Shown: positions 1-15,442, numbered from the stretch's first letter. The stretch: 64,000 nucleotides of DNA from Ostrinia nubilalis (GCF_963855985.1 NC_087092.1:3906001-3970000); one strand, 5' to 3'. Notes: a model not told the origin generated them from the letters alone. Numbers and translations are program-made.

Positions 1-3000
1 AACAATATCGCGAACCTTGAATACAAGTTTAAATTAAAATTATTGAAAGAACTCTTGTAATATTCTTATAAGAGTTCTTTCGCGATTAATTTAAATCTAC
101 ATTAATATTATATGTATAGAGATTTCATTGTTTGTATTGAATAGGCTCCGAAACTACTCAACCGATTCAAAAATTCTTTCATCATTCGATAAAATACTAT
201 ATTATTTCTGACGAACATAGGCGGCATGAAGTACTAAACTTTAATTTAATTAGTATTAATTAATTAGCAACTCTATATTTTTATAGAATCATTTTAATAT
301 TATGTAGCTTTTCGATAAGCAAAACACAATTACAATTGACTTTTTATATGCGGAAATATAATAAGGTCACTGCCCTGTGTTTGTAAATGATCCCCATTAT
401 GTATAATCGCTTGAGTGACAGCCTTAATTAATACTTTAATAAATATCGCTATTAACGCTGACCTGGACGTCCAACTCAATCTGTATTGATATACAAATTG
501 TTTGTGTGTATATTTGTAAAAAATAAACTTTTTAAAATCAGTTGAAAGACAAATGATAGAGAAATGCGATTATAAAATGTCTATATAAAAACCGGTATAG
601 TTATTTAAACTTGGTTATAAAATAAGTATTTATTTTTCATCGACGAGATATAACACATCACTCAAACCGGTTCAATACAAAATATTGCATGTATATTGCG
701 ATTAATTGCACGTCCTATTTATTTATACTCTACAATTTATATAATACTCACTCAGCTATTACGGACATATCATAATATCAGTATGTATGTTACATTTCAA
801 TTCGAAATTAAACATTTACTCTCAGCCCCTACAACTATATCTTAGATAACCTGTGACTCTACATTATTATACGGTTAACTGAATATTTTATTTTGTACTT
901 ATGAAACAAGGTGCGATTGTGGTCAAAAGGCAGGTGCCTTGTAATATCTAATAAAATAAAGGTCACAAAGAAAGATAAATAATTGGATACAAATCACAAA
1001 GGATTTTCCAGTGACTAAGTAATGTCTATGTAATTTGTTTGAATAAACGCACTCTTTGCCTCACTAAAAATGTACGTAACTTACTATCTGTTCCGGAATT
1101 CTCGGAATTGTACTATTTTCAGATGAATTCCTATTTACATATAAACTACATATTATATTCCCAAACTGATATGTCATATTAGAATCATAACCACTTTATT
1201 GGATTCCGATACCGTGACATTTGAATTATTACGGAATAGCAAAAGCTTGATTGAGTCATCTTTACATTATCCTTAAGACTGCTTGAGAAAGCTCTATGAC
1301 CTAAGTCCTTCAATAATATTTTCTTTGTGCAGTAAAGTTTAAAAGTTTAAAGCCTCTTTTACACATAAATGGCACGTGTTCAAATCAAATGAAATCGTAT
1401 TCACGTGCGCGTGAAGCTCTCTTCGTAAACTCCTATCCCCTGTATATACTCGTATATACACGTCTATACCATTTTTATTAGCCGAAGCCATTGCTTTCGA
1501 TCGCCAGGGGTCGTGCGTGGCGATCGCGTGGCCGTCGCGTGACCGCGGCGCTCCCGCACGTGTTGTGCCCCCTGGGTTCTTCTGACGTCTACAACGTAGC
1601 CTCTTTTGTACGAGTTTTATTCCAAGCAAATATTCTTTTGTATTAGTTTTGTGTTTCCCCACGCAAATGTTATATGACATTTTCGTGAAAAAAAGAAGTG
1701 GGCAGATTTGGTTCATTCAAAACCTTGATTGAAAAGTTTAAGAGAAGAAAAAGTCTAAAGATCAGTAGAGTTTTCCATTAAAAATATAAAATTGCTAAAG
1801 TCTGCTGAAAAAACAAACAAAGGTTTCATTCATTTCTTTCTTTCCTTCAAAATCTATTAATATAACTTTGTTTACAAAAGTAATAATTCAGAATGGTTAT
1901 TTTTATAGTAATAACGTGATGAATTTGTAAAATAACCCCTTTCCATCCCATGAATTACTAACCATAATAGCCCGAAAAGCTTAAAAAAGTAGATCTCACT
2001 GCCAACAATTTTTACATCGATGTATTTATTTCTTTCCCAATGAACACAAACAATGCTCCGAAGGCAATTTTCACCGTTTTTGTTTAGCTTTTGTTTGTTG
2101 ATTCGCTTTAGTTGTTTTGTGGCAAAGCGCGTTCTTCGGCGAGTCTTCTAAATCAGCGTCAAATCATAATGCATTCGTGATTCATGAGGAATGTACAAGC
2201 CGGCATTCGTACTTAAATCTAATGTCACAAAATCTTGTAATAAAATAATGAGAAATAATGCGACGTTTCTATCAGAAAGACACGTTTCGTCTATCAAAGC
2301 AACGGTTATTTAATTAGGTATATTAACCACCGTTTTAGATGACTAGTTTACATTAATTTAATAAATTGATATAATAAATACACAGATTTTTCGGCCTAAA
2401 GGATTCGTTATAGCTTTTAGTGAGTTCAGTATTTAATTTATTTAATTACTTAATTTTAGCAAACACAGATAAAAGTTGATTTTATTGTCCAATTAATTTT
2501 ATCATGAAAAACGTTTTATTTTGTACATTTAAACGCGTATGTGGTTTCTGTAACATTGGAGACGGATTTTGTGCGACATTGACATTAATTCGGATTGACT
2601 TTTGGTTTATTGTGATCATGTTGTGGTTTGAAAAGAAAATACCTCCTACAATTAAAAAATAGCGCTTCGGTATGTAGGTCACAACAGAAATACATTTTCT
2701 TAGCGTATTGTGTTTCAAAATAATAGTGTCTGGAGATAATGCTTTTATTAATTTGACTTCTTTGTTTGAGTCGTTCTTATGTAACTTTTGTCGGGTACTT
2801 AGTCTTTTGTGCTTTCGAAAGTTCATAGCTATAGATCTACAGTTGGGATGAGTGATCCTCGTAACAAAGTAAAGTCGGCTTGATAAACTGTAACAGCTGC
2901 ATCGCGTTAAAAATATAGCATCAGTATCCCAGCGGGGGGTAACGTTCGCAGTGTCTATGCCAGGACCTTGCTCGGAACTGGCCGCATCGAACAGGTTCCG

Positions 3001-6000
3001 CTCAGGTGCCGTTTACGTAACTTGCGCAAGCGCCGGCTCGCCCGTGTAATGTCATTCGCGTTTTCGATTATTACGATTTGATCGTGTTTTGTTTTTATGA
3101 GCCAGTAAACACGTTCGCTGTGTTTGAAAATAGAGACGATTTATTCGCGTCCACATTTGGAGCTAGAATTTCTGTACAATTTATTATAAAGGGACTCTAC
3201 TTCACTTCGGTTCATCAAAACATCATCGTAATAGTATGTTCATTTAAAGCTCCTGAACAAAACTAAGCGACTCGACTGATGCAATTGCTGCTATTAAGCT
3301 TTTTATTTACGATACAGCCACTGTAAATTAACAAATAAAATCTAATCTTGTACAAAGACGACTTCAATGGCACCCTACGCATAACAACCATGAAAACGTT
3401 TAGTGTTTTGATTTCAAAATTACAGTTTACAAAACTGTTTTGTACATAAATAATCGTAAACGCCAAACTAAAATAGTAAACGCACGTAGCGACACCATCA
3501 CAATAAATTATTTTTGAACAACCGCAGTCCCGTACGCTTAGTATAAATAAAATCCACTCCCACGCACCACGAAACTAATATGTCAAGGTTCATTTATAAC
3601 ATGTTTACATATTCTTGAAACCTTGCAATTAACGGAATGCATCCAACCACCACACGTGTGCCTTTTTAACATTTCGTTTCGACAAAATTAAATATTTACT
3701 CGTTAAAACGAATGGATATTTTTCATTTCGATCTCGAAGCGAGTGATGAAGTGAAAGCTATACAATTAATCGCAGTCGTTCTATTAACGTCTATTAGAAA
3801 CAAAAGGTGCATTGCTATTTTCGCTTTTGCATTCATTTGTTTTAAACAAGCTGTTAATTTTTACGATAAATGAAAGCCTATTGATTGTCGTTGCGTTTGT
3901 CCATCTTACGTCATAGTAGTTTTTTGGCAACAACATTTGGGTTCAAAGGAGTTAATAGACATAATTTGTCATATTTTATGAGCAAGTTGAGAGGTAGACC
4001 GCTTTCTATTATTCCTGTAGCCCTTTTCTTCTAAAAATACTCATCTTCTAGTAAACACTTTTAGTGTAGATTTGACGTGTTGATTATAATATACTATCAG
4101 TGGACATAATTATCCAATTTAAAATCCAATAATCATCAAAACTAATGTTTTAAACAAAAATAATCAGTTATATATGATTCAATAATAAATAACACCAGTA
4201 GCACTGATTGCCATTTATGTTAGTTAACAATTATAATGTATTGTTTAACATAATGAGTGAGAAGTTGTTTTTGTAAGTGAGAGCGGTGTTGAGAAAATAC
4301 GTAATGCGATGGAAACTAATTTGTGGTAATTTATTTAACAAATGCATTTAGTGTTTTATATTTAATTTTACAGCGCCAATAAAGAATATGACGTAATCGT
4401 GTTCTCTAATCGATCTCAGGAATTTCTTGAGAGCCGTGAAATCGGACTATCGCACGCGATTTTGAACCGTCGTCCTTGAGCAGACGATCCTGTTTGCGAC
4501 CGCAGATAAAAACTAGTCATCCTTGAGGCAAACAGCCGAAATTCCGAGCCTTTCAACGATATTGGGACAAACACTATAAGCAGAGATACCTACTCAAGCG
4601 CCGTACATAAAACGTCATAGTGCCGATACTCGTAATATCGTCATGAACTTTGCCGTGACATACAGATAATTAAGGAAATGAAAGCAGTTACAATGTATGC
4701 GTTTAGCATTACGCCAAAACATCGAACAGGAAAAACATAATACCAATATCCTACTTATTCGTAATTTTACCTTAAACCACTGGATCGTATTAAAAGTCAT
4801 GCTGGAACTGTTTTAAATCCTTGTTGTGTTTGACGCAATCCAAGTATCTTTTACACACAATAAACTTAGTTTCATAATATGATTTCTGTTGAATTCCTAC
4901 AAGTCCCCAATGCGGTTTGGGCGGGCCCGTATTTACATTCGGACGCACCCCAGATGTCCCTTGTTATCTGTGTTGATCTTGACCCGACCCTTTAATGGTC
5001 TCACCATGTCCCACCATGTAACCTTGACATGCCTATTGTTTTCTCCGTGAGTTCTGAACTTTGTTATTCTCTGAGCACCATGTCTCAAGGGCGGATCCCT
5101 ATTTGCATTTGGGCGTAATCCAATTTATTACACTCAATCTTCCTCATCTCGATTTGATCCCTCGCTTCGGATTTATCTAATCTGTTTTCTATAATTTCGT
5201 TTCATATTTCCCAAACGACATTATTTTCATTTGGTTATATTCCGAAAAATCCTATCCTTTTGAACCGAATCCTTAGTGTTTCGAGGTGATCAAATTTTCA
5301 AGAGTTCGTGAGCTATTATTACGATGATGCCTCTTAAAGTTTCAAAGCTCGAGGAAACTTGTAATTTTGGTTACACATTGTCCGTAGTACATGTACATTG
5401 TACGCTGGTCGTGACCTTTGCGAGCCCTTTATAGCCCGGGCGAGGGCACCGTGTCACGCTATGGGAGTAACATTGAGAAATGCCTCTAACGAGCATTGTC
5501 TTGTCGGGGAAGTGGGGCACAAGACGCGAGCCAACAGGTGCCTATTTAGATTTAATGCTAGCTAATAACCTTTATAATCTTGATGAATAGAGCCACAATT
5601 ATGAGCACAATGCCGTTAACCTGAGTCGAGGATTTTCCCAACCTCCTCATTATTAATCGACGAAATATAGCAGTGCGGTGTAGTAACGGTCTTTGGGTCG
5701 TCTTTCTGCTCCAAATTTCCTACGGCGTTATTTGCTTAACCTATTACACAATGCCAGGTGTAGCCAGACCTGCATTCCTCCGTACACCTTACGATATTTA
5801 AATTTAAAATAGGTAGGTTTAACAGCTGCAATAGAATGTAATGTTATTGGAAAATGTGTTACAATATTCGTTCCGTATAAAAGTGAACTATGTACAAAAT
5901 AAACAGTAGTAAAAACAAAATTCAAACCTATAAGACTTCTGTTTATCAACCAACAAAAAAATGGTTACTTAAACTTATCTTACGGACATGTTCCTTGTTT

Positions 6001-9000
6001 GAATAGGTAATAATCCGATAGCTTTATCTAAGGCTCTCAACCTTTCAAAGTGCATTATCAATGTCCATTATCCTATTTGCATTTTAAGAGTTAACATGCT
6101 CCAGGTGTGCGCGCGGCCTTATCATGTGTGCCCTCGTGCAGCCCTTGCCCTTATATGGTCTCGCTCTATGTAGAGACTAGAGATGGATAGTATTATAAGC
6201 GGAAAGCATAAAAATAGCCGCCGAAGCAACTAGTGTCATTTGTGTCACCGACGTAATAGGCGATAACTCGTTTATTTACGACCATAGTTATCCCATTTGG
6301 TTTGTGACTTGTGGTGTGTCAAAATAAGCGAATTACCAATGAAGAGGTTTCTAGATTACGATTGTACTTCTAAATGTTTTTGTTACGTCTAAGCTTTAAA
6401 TGTATAAATCAATAAATATCAATTCAGCTTGTATTTAACAAAGAACTATTGATGTTAAGCTATCAATACGATTGAGCCATGTCAGATGCCTATAGAAACT
6501 CGTGAAGTTTTACATCAGTGTTCTGACCTCAGACGTTACAACCCACACGATGGAAGATGAAGATAACCTCACGATATAACACATTGGCACAACAATACAC
6601 AGGCAAATAGATAACTATGTACTTAATGCCAAAGTGTCAAACATTAAACAATAGCTAATTTCCTTGTTACTTAATATTTTATCTTAACATCAGTTAAGCA
6701 TGCAGTTGCAAATATTTGTTGTTCAGAATGAGCATTAAAATACTGCAAATATTCACTGAGATCACTATGATCTTTTCCTTCCGTATAAACAGGAAGAAGT
6801 TTAAACTTTCTATTTCGTTTGTTGATATTTTGCACAGCAATGGTATAATAAAACATTGGAGGTCAAACACGCTATATATAAGCACATTTTTATATATTTT
6901 AGAGCCAGACGTGTCGTAATTTCATTAAAGCAGCATTTGCCTATGACATAAGGTGTAATTGTGAAACAAAACGGTCGAATCTGTTACAGTTCATTGACGG
7001 ACTCACACCTTGCGCGGCTAATAAGGTCAAACGTAATTTCTTAAAATGTTTTCTCATTCACATTCAATAGCCAATACAATAAGCAACATTAACCAACAAT
7101 AACGTTTATGTTTATGAAAGCTTCAAGATTATTATTCTTTAACTCGGCGCCATTTATAAGTTATATCATCATAAGCATATTAAAATGCTTAAATATTCTG
7201 TTATGCTATCTTACGTCTTTACATAGGCTATTATACTGCATTAAAAATGCATAATGCACTTGAATATCATCTCAGATTACTCCACTCTACTTTGCATTGC
7301 TGCACATTACTCGTCGCTGCGGCGTCCGTTTCCATCCGCTAACTCCTTCCGATTTTACCGACTTATCGATAAAATTAAATAATCGATCGAAACGTTCATT
7401 CAATCGAGTATTTCGCCTGCGGTCAGCATTGCACAAGTCAGCTCCCGATTATCGCGGGCCAGTTGGCCACGCGCGGAGCCTCAGTGGCGCAAGCTATGAC
7501 CCTAATGTTACCAAAACATCTGAACCTTGTCGCGAGGTAAACAGCTGTCGAACCTTCTTTCCTTGTACTTGACGCCCTTAAATACATAGTAAAAACCGTT
7601 CAATTGACAGGCTTCACGACGCCGCTTCAAGTTCTTTAAGGTCGACGGAGTTTACTCATTATAAGCAAATGCTACACAAAAGGATGAAAACGATTTTCTT
7701 TCTCCCTATTTTGAAAGTCTTTTGATTAAATTCATCGGCACTTAGATACAGGTTTTCTAAAAAGTCTGCAACAAAAAACCTTTAGGAAATTGCCGTAACT
7801 ATAATTGTTTACTTCGTCTGTTCATAGAGTTCAACGACCACCAATTTTCTCAATAGTTAGTTAATTTTCTTTATACGTCGCCAATTTTCGTACCGCACGA
7901 TTTTCGCCTCCAATTTCCTGGGATCAGTTAACTTTTCTTTCCCTGTAACATTCCAAAGGGTTTTGGAGGTCGACGCACCCTTCTGCTAATAAAATGCTTT
8001 GAAGATTGTGCTGACTTGTTGACGGTTCAATAACGAACCAATCATGACATTCGTAGAATCTCACGGAAAATCTACTTTGATATCGGAATCCGTATTTCTA
8101 AAAGTCCTCGAAAATGTTCCGATACTGCTTCGGGAAGGTTGTGTAAGCAAACTCCATGAATGTATGTTTACAGAGGTAACAAAGAATCGTATAGAAATGA
8201 GAGATCTCTAATGATAATCGCGCGTGATGTAAGGATTAGAAACCTAACCAATTGGATAAATTGCAGATTAATCCGGCTGCCACCAACAAATGTTGGGTAT
8301 TAATAACAAATTATTTATGTGAAGTGAAAGTAACCAACAATGTCCCCGCGTTTCAACGGGTTGGCTTTCTTTAGATATTGTGGTAAAGATTGAATCTTAC
8401 GAAGTTGTTTCTCGTAATAATTCTAACTAAGGCTATATCGGCTCTCGGCGAAGCAAATCTATAAACCCGATGAAAGAAATGCCTTATCGCATACATATTA
8501 AGTAGAAAACTGGTGAAACAGGGTTGTATGGACTAATGCGTTTGCGCCGGGATCATAAATTCAACCGCAATATTAAAACGTCAATAGATTATCATAATTA
8601 CCAGCTGAATAATATTGCCGCCATAAATTGTGTGTCTTATATCAGAAATGTTGGGGAAGGAAGTAAGTAAATGGATTTGAGAAAAAAGGTTGCTAAAAGA
8701 AGATAAGATCGAGTAGATAGTTTAATTATTAATTAGTAAATTAGTTGCACGCGTGTGCTTACAATGAGGCGGCGTTCCCATGCAAGTTCTTGAACCGGCG
8801 AGGAGTATTCATACAAAGGAAAGGTTGGCGAGCCCGGTGCCGGCCTTGCGGCCGGGTCGCGCGTCTATGCCGCATAATAGGGAGATGACAGCTCGATAGC
8901 TGCGCGATGGCGGCCCAAGACGGCTGACGACGAGGAAACGCCGCGAAGGTCTCGGCCCTTTTACAATAATAAGCCGGTTTTCGATAAAATTATCGTGATA

Positions 9001-12000
9001 TTGAAAGTTGACGTTATCTTATGGCCAGTTCAAGAGGTCTCTAGTCATCCTCGTGGCTGCTTCTGAAACAAAGTGGTTGTCGATTACAACGAAACGAGCA
9101 AGACTATTTATGGCTTCCAAATTAAAGTAATTTAGTTGAGGTTATAGTTAAGTTGCATTTTATCTAAACTTAATTATCTTTTAAATATTCACCTGCCCTG
9201 CCCTTATGGCACTTGCACCTGCAAAACTCTATGGTAATCACGTTAAAGGAAATTATTATTTATCTACTCAATGACTCACCAATACGATATAACCATATAC
9301 AGACAAGTTTAAACATCCAATAATTTATTACATATTATTACATATCGAGCTTTGTTTTGACGTTAGCAATGATTTGGAAGATTTGTGGCGATTCTGTGGG
9401 ATAAATATACAGAAATAGGCGCTTTGGGTGAACTCCAGGGTCGGGCATCGAATGTTTGGGATGGGTATGCCAAGTGTTTTACTAAGTTATGCGCATAAGA
9501 ATTGATATACGAGTAGTACTGCAGTGTCATTTATTTAAATAACAATAAAAATTACAAAACTCAAGACTTATTAACTTCATAACACTTGCTCCAACTACAA
9601 GTTCCTTATGACGCATAAAATTTTAGGTAGGTTTACTCGTAGACATTAAATTCTATCACACCTCTGGACAAATCATGTACCTTAAAAACAAAGCCCTATC
9701 AGTAGTCTTCATTCCAAAAAGTTTTAGTCACTCAATGATTCACAGTTGTCCACCCGTCATCACTCAAGGCTCGGGTGCGTTTGTGAACAATCCTCAGATC
9801 ATCACAATGCGTTCCCGAACATAGCACACCCAGCTGAACACTGTGGCATTTTATGTCGTTGTGGTAGAGATTATTTTGCAACAAAAGTGTATAGTCTGAT
9901 ATGCTGTACGTATAAGTAAGGTAGTGGCCGCGCATATCTTTATTAATTACTGGCCAATTCCGTCGAGGATGTGACGCCATGTGCGCGTGCGCCTCCTGCT
10001 AATGTTACGTTCGTCCTTGAGGCTTACGAATTACACTTGGGGCCAATAAAATTTAAGTTGAACGTGCAATTATTTGATTGAGATTGATATCTTTGGTTTG
10101 AATCAAAACCTGCTAAGTAAGCTGGAACCTGTTACTTCTAGCCCCTCTCTCCCTTACTCAGGTAAAAACGTAAAAAACGTAATATTCTCTGGTAACCAGA
10201 GGATTTAGTGCTTGTTGTAAAGATGATGCAAAGTTTACTTGGATAATGATGCTTTTTCATGAAAATGACACGTCGTGTGATTTGAAGTATGTAAATACTT
10301 ATACTCTACATCGAAATTCAGCTCGTTACTGACCAGATATCTAAATATAACGTTGATAAAGATAGACAAAGAACCGTGCCTGTATCGGGAACGCAATTAG
10401 TTTATAGTGCGTCGCCTTTTAAATCCACTTAGTTGTAACCCGACTGTGCTGATAGCTTGCTCCCGAGTGTACGACATTGTTATTTTTCCGCGCGTGCCGC
10501 TGCGGTGGGATCCGAACATGATACTGGATTAAATATGCACATTTTAAACGGAGCCGTTTTGCCAAATTCGTTCCTTGGGGCGTTTCCATAGCTTCGGGTG
10601 GACAAGTCTCCATTTTCTTTATAATGCCTACCTTTGGTAGAGTCTCGTAGAATAAATTTCAATATATTAAGGTTAAAAAACTTTTAAAACGATGATTTTC
10701 CTTATACTCTTCTCTGAATCGTTTTTTGAATAGATTAAATCTCTGATATCAAACTTGTTAATAGATAGAGGATAAAATTTTGTCAGATGTGTCAAAGTTA
10801 ATAATATAACTTAAAAAAAGTCAGCGAACAATAAGTCTGCGAGTCCTTAGTATTCAGCAGCGGCGTTGTTATGCGATGACAATCGAAACTGTTCAATTGA
10901 TTTCATAACGAATTTATGTGCAGTTTGTATGCGCTGGCTGCGCGCGCGACGCTTTCGGGCACCGTGTGGCACATCAATCAGCAATTTTAACCTATTGCAG
11001 GGCCATATAGGGGACCAGTGCGCGCCATAACGAATTCATAAACACCACGCCATATGACAACGAGCGTACTATCTCAAAGAATCTAAAGTTATACATTTTA
11101 TCTGATGATGCCCTGCAGCAAAATAAAATCAAATCAACATCCTTTGATCTCAACCATTATGAACCCGTGCAATAACATTTGGAAAGTATACGCAAATCGT
11201 AAAAATCATTAATATTTTCTTCCGCTGAAAGTAGAATTTATCGCCAGTAAATCAATCGGCGGCGCAATAGCTTTATGTAAGCTTACTGATGACTGCAATA
11301 GGTACTTTGATCATCCTCACATTTACATAATTCTATCTCATGAGCAGATTTTGTGTTGAACATCATGTATGAAAGCTATCAATTTTAGATTAAAAAAAAC
11401 TACTTTGAATTTCACCAACGATTTAAAGTGTGTTGACAAAAAAAAATGATGATTTCATAACAGGATTATGAGTAGACTGCATTGCGCCTATTTGTACATA
11501 CCTCTGTAAATAAATAATGATAATAAACCTTAATAGCATACCTATTTGTCAGATTTCCTATCATAACTAGAAAAAAGCAGATATTCCAGGACTTAACTCT
11601 ACTTCACTAGTTTTGCGTTTTCTTCAACATCTGTTGATAATATTTCCTTTGCGTAAGAATGTGGTACTATTTAATATTAACACACTTCTATGTCTATTGA
11701 ATAATGCTATGACATAAAGGCGGGCATTCAACCTGTAGGGTGGACAATACAATGTTGCTCTGTCGGTAATGCTCATGTATGAGAAAGCTGCCGATGATTC
11801 AACACTATGTAATCATGTCACTGTGGATCAACGTGTTGATTTGCGTGTATGACTTTCATGCGATTGCTATAGAATCTGTGTGACCTTTTGTGCTGACATT
11901 TTAACAATAATTTCTGTGATAAAAATCCATCGTCATGTGTGTTTAGACTATTCCAGACTCGGTAGGAAAAACATTTTCCAGTTTGTGTCAATTCGCGCGA

Positions 12001-13458
12001 CTATAATTAAAACCTGAGTAAATGTTGGTAATTACCTTTCTAACTCTCTTTTGTTACTTTAAACTACCTACACAGGACGAAGTCATCGGCTAATATCAAT
12101 ACATTACTCATAACCCTATGGTGTACGTGTGCTTCCACACGACAACGCGCCGAATCCGAACCGTTTCGCAACCGGCTCGTAAACAAACGTCATGCACGCA
12201 CTCCACTTTATTAGAGATTTCTTTGGCAGCACTCAGCTGTTTCTACACCGACTAGTATTTCTGATACGAAAATAATCAGAATCACAGTTTTATGGTGAGT
12301 TATGCGTTCGCCATTGACCCAATATGCACCGGATTACATAATTGATAGGGGACGGCCGGTATTAGAGCAAGGGCGCGGGGAATTGATTCTAACGTCCACA
12401 AATCTGTCTCATCCTGCGAGGCGAAACAAAAGATTATAGAACCATCTGAAACATACTACTTTTTCTATTGAACAAAGTATGTATTTTACATTTTGCAATC
12501 AAGCATCTAAGACAGTGACGACACCAAACTCTAGTCATCGACTCTACATTGATGAAATAAAACCTACAATCAAATTAATGTTAAAAAATTGTACGAGTAA
12601 GAACATAATTTATGCTAATGTGATTCGATTTCCAAAAACAATGGATGCATAAATCTGAGTGGAAGTGGCATCACAGTCGGAGCCGTTTATTGAGCAACTA
12701 ATTTATTGTCTGTTACGATCTTCGGAAAGCTTCTTTATGAAGATTAAAACGCTTTTAAAAATGCATTACGTCACAAAACTATCACATTACGCTAAGCTAT
12801 AGAGTTGGTGTGTTCACTGTTCGGCTCGCCGCCGAACGGTGTAATCTTGTTCGCATCTAAATCTTATGCAATGCCTATTTGTTCGCCGGGCCTGTCATCA
12901 CTCAACTGAGCAACTGTGACATCGGCTATTTCCGACGTATCTGACCATCGGCCCCAGCTCATTGTACAGTCGGGCCGCTAGACGATGTAACATCGATATT
13001 TAATTTTAAGTGATGACAGTCACTATAGATAGATGATAGTATTGTTATGATATGTCACTCCGCCGGTGGATCGCAAGGAGATCTCTGACCTCATCATTTA
13101 GGCCGGGCAATTTGATGGCAAACAAATTGTAATTTTCGTAGACCTGTCTGATGAAATGTCGATAATCTAAAACGAAAACATCATGAAATTTTCTTGACGA
13201 AATCTTCACAATCTGCAACAACAAATGAATGAACTTCATCATGCATGTCGCAGATATTATCGATCCTGACGTTACAAGCGTCGCTCTGTCTGTAGCTCCT
13301 CCGTTCTAGGAACGGATGCCGGCACTCCTGCGCAGCTGAGCTATTGCAGCCGCCATTAACCCATTACGTTGGCCGCAGATATTGCAAGCGCACGGCTAAT
13401 TGTTGGCTATGTGTGTGCTGCCTCTTGTGGGACCCTCGCGCCGACAGCGGTCCCATAG
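1..13458. other. AT-rich non-coding DNA, probably RhoGAP intron or upstream region
   Basis: No convincing exon, RNA gene or intact mobile element is visible on either strand. Open frames here are short and lack protein-like composition or paired splice sites. The first recognised RhoGAP exon (27038) begins inside a PH domain, so earlier exons must exist. None is seen here, so this is most simply part of a very long intron, though intergenic DNA cannot be excluded. GC-richer patches near 1500-1560, 8800-8950 and 12830-12980 show no coding signal I can defend. Confidence 0.5.
45..81. repeat. Short perfect hairpin
   Basis: GAAAGAACTCTT at 45-56 is exactly repeated in inverse complement at 70-81, giving a 12-bp stem with a 13-nt loop. 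A second inverted pair (ATCGCGAA near 7-14 and TTCGCGAT near 79-86) partly overlaps it. It is probably a remnant of a small inverted-repeat element; no function is inferred. Confidence 0.45.
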
Positions 13459-13949
13459 TGTAACGGTTAGCGTTACCGCTGACCTTTATCTTAGATCTAA
13501 ATTCTAATTTAATTACTATTATCTACCTAAATAAATATACTTAAATAATAAAATATCTAAATCTACGTAAACTACCTAACTAAATAACTTAATTAAATAA
13601 TTCATAATGTTCTACACTAATCAAATAAATAAAATAATAAATCTACAAGCAAACCCGCGCGAAACAAGTTGTTAAATAATTCTTTTGTTCTCTGTCGAGC
13701 GGGCGGGCTGACCACCAGCGAGGAACCAAATCACATCACCATCAATGCTAGCGAGGACAGTGGTTTGAATATACTACCACCGGTGACGAATCTCGTGCGA
13801 TACGATAGTTAGCTCGTAACCCACACCCTTAAGGTCTCTTTCTCTTAAATTGTAATAAATGACTTGTTAACTTAAATCTATCTTTTATTTCTCTAAACTT
13901 AACTCTAAATTCTAAATATGTCACAGCTACTAAAGTTCCAACCGTGACA
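13459..13949 (+). mobile_element. Truncated 5' LTR (491 bp)
   Basis: It starts TGTAACGGTTAG and ends CCGTGACA. Compared with the 1460-bp LTR at 16436-17895 it lacks about 970 bp; the deletion junction lies just after GGGCGGGCTG at 13701-13710 and resumes at GAGGAACC. Its 3' part also differs at several bases from the other two LTRs, so it is not a simple recent copy. Confidence 0.85.
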
Positions 13950-13967
13950 TTGGCGCCCAACGTGGGG
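13950..13967 (+). other. Primer-binding site next to 5' LTR
   Basis: TTGGCGCCCAACGTGGGG follows the LTR directly. TGGCGCC is complementary to the 3' end of a lysine-type tRNA, the usual primer of gypsy-like and lentiviral reverse transcription. The site also forms the centre of a palindrome with 17-bp arms (about 13943-13982). Confidence 0.75.
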
Positions 13968-13973
13968 CGCCAA

Positions 13974-15434
13974 TGTCACGGTTAGTGGCTTTAGGCCAAG
14001 TGACATAATAGAATTTAGATTTAATTAGTTAAATAAAAGATAGATTTAAGTTAACAAGTCTTTTATTTCAATTTAAGAGAAAGAGACCTTAAGGGTGTGG
14101 GTTACGAGCAAACTATCGTATCGCACGAGATTCGTCACCGGTGGTAGTATATTCAAACCACTGTCCTCGCTAGCATTGATGGTTATGTGGTTTGGTTCCT
14201 CGAGTTGGTAGGCCCGCAGAGTCGTCGACGCGCCAGACGGCTAGGGCCGTACGCACTGTGGTGTAGGGCCACTTAGAGTGTGCGCACGGGCCGTCCGACA
14301 CGGCAGGCAGCTCTGCCGGGTTGAAGAGCCAGGTGGTAGGTTCGGCAGTGGTGACCATGCATGGTGTAGTAGGTAGGCGTAGAAGATGTAGGTGAACGTG
14401 AACCCCGGTGAATCAAAGCGGACACTAAAGCAGTTGCTAGCTTTTGTCCGTTTGACTGCGACATCAAAATACTAGCGAAGCAGATGGAATGATTTGGTAA
14501 TAAATGGTGATGTAATGATGTGGCAGTCAAACAGAATTACAATAGGTGCAGTGAAAGTGATTGCAGTGAAGTAGGCAAAAATATTAAATTATGTAGGTAG
14601 ATAATTATTTAGAATATCATCTATATAGGCAATTAATTTATAGAACAATATAGGTAGGCAATAATTTAGAATAATTAGAACAGTAGAATTAAATCAGAAT
14701 AGTTCAATTTAGCAAATTAAATAGAATTTGGAATGAGTGTCGTTACAGTACGAACAAGGTCATACAAAGGTCATGACGTGTCGATGTCATTTCGTAAAAT
14801 CGATTCATTTAATATTTTATTATGTAATAAGATGTAAAATATTACGAGTAACAATTGTAGCAACAGTTAAAATTACGAAATGACATCGTCCAGATACACT
14901 GAGCACATGGATTGCACATTTCAAGAACAAAATGGCGGCTAGGTACTTACATTTAGCACAAGTATAAAATCTAGGCATTAAAAATTACTTTTGCAACACT
15001 CACCCGGTAGCGGGGTTCACGAATACGCGATTACATTTTGGAGTTTTATAAAGTTACGTACATCGCGGGTCCGGCGGTGACGGACAGCGATACGTCCGTG
15101 CTCAATAACGCTCTGGCTCGGACTACGAGACGCGGCGGGAGCATCGAGGCCGTAGGCGCGTCGCTTGCGCATGCATAAAAAACAGCCCGCCCGCTCGACA
15201 GAGAACAAAAGAATTATTTAACAACTTGTTTCGCGCGGGTTTGCTTGTAGATTTATTATTTTATTTATTTGATTAGTGTAGAACATTATGAATTATTTAA
15301 TTAAGTTATTTAGTTAGGTAGTTTACGTAGATTTAGATATTTTATTATTTAAGTATATTTATTTAGGTAGATAATAGTAATTAAATTAGAATTTAGATCT
15401 AAGATAAAGGTCAGCGGTAACGCTAACCGTTACA
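13974..15434 (-). mobile_element. Full-length LTR in inverse orientation
   Basis: It reads TGTCACGGTTAG to CTAACCGTTACA on the + strand and is the near-exact reverse complement of 16436-17895 along its whole ~1460 bp. Together they form inverted arms separated by about 1 kb. Open frames inside it (for example about 14170-14530 and 15017-15208) are mirror images of those in the direct LTR and are not genes. Confidence 0.85.
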
Positions 15435-15442
15435 TCTAACTA

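Noticed and set aside
1339..1716. 125-codon - strand frame
   Set aside because: Its composition is random-like, it has no domain, no splice context and no codon bias resembling the real exons.
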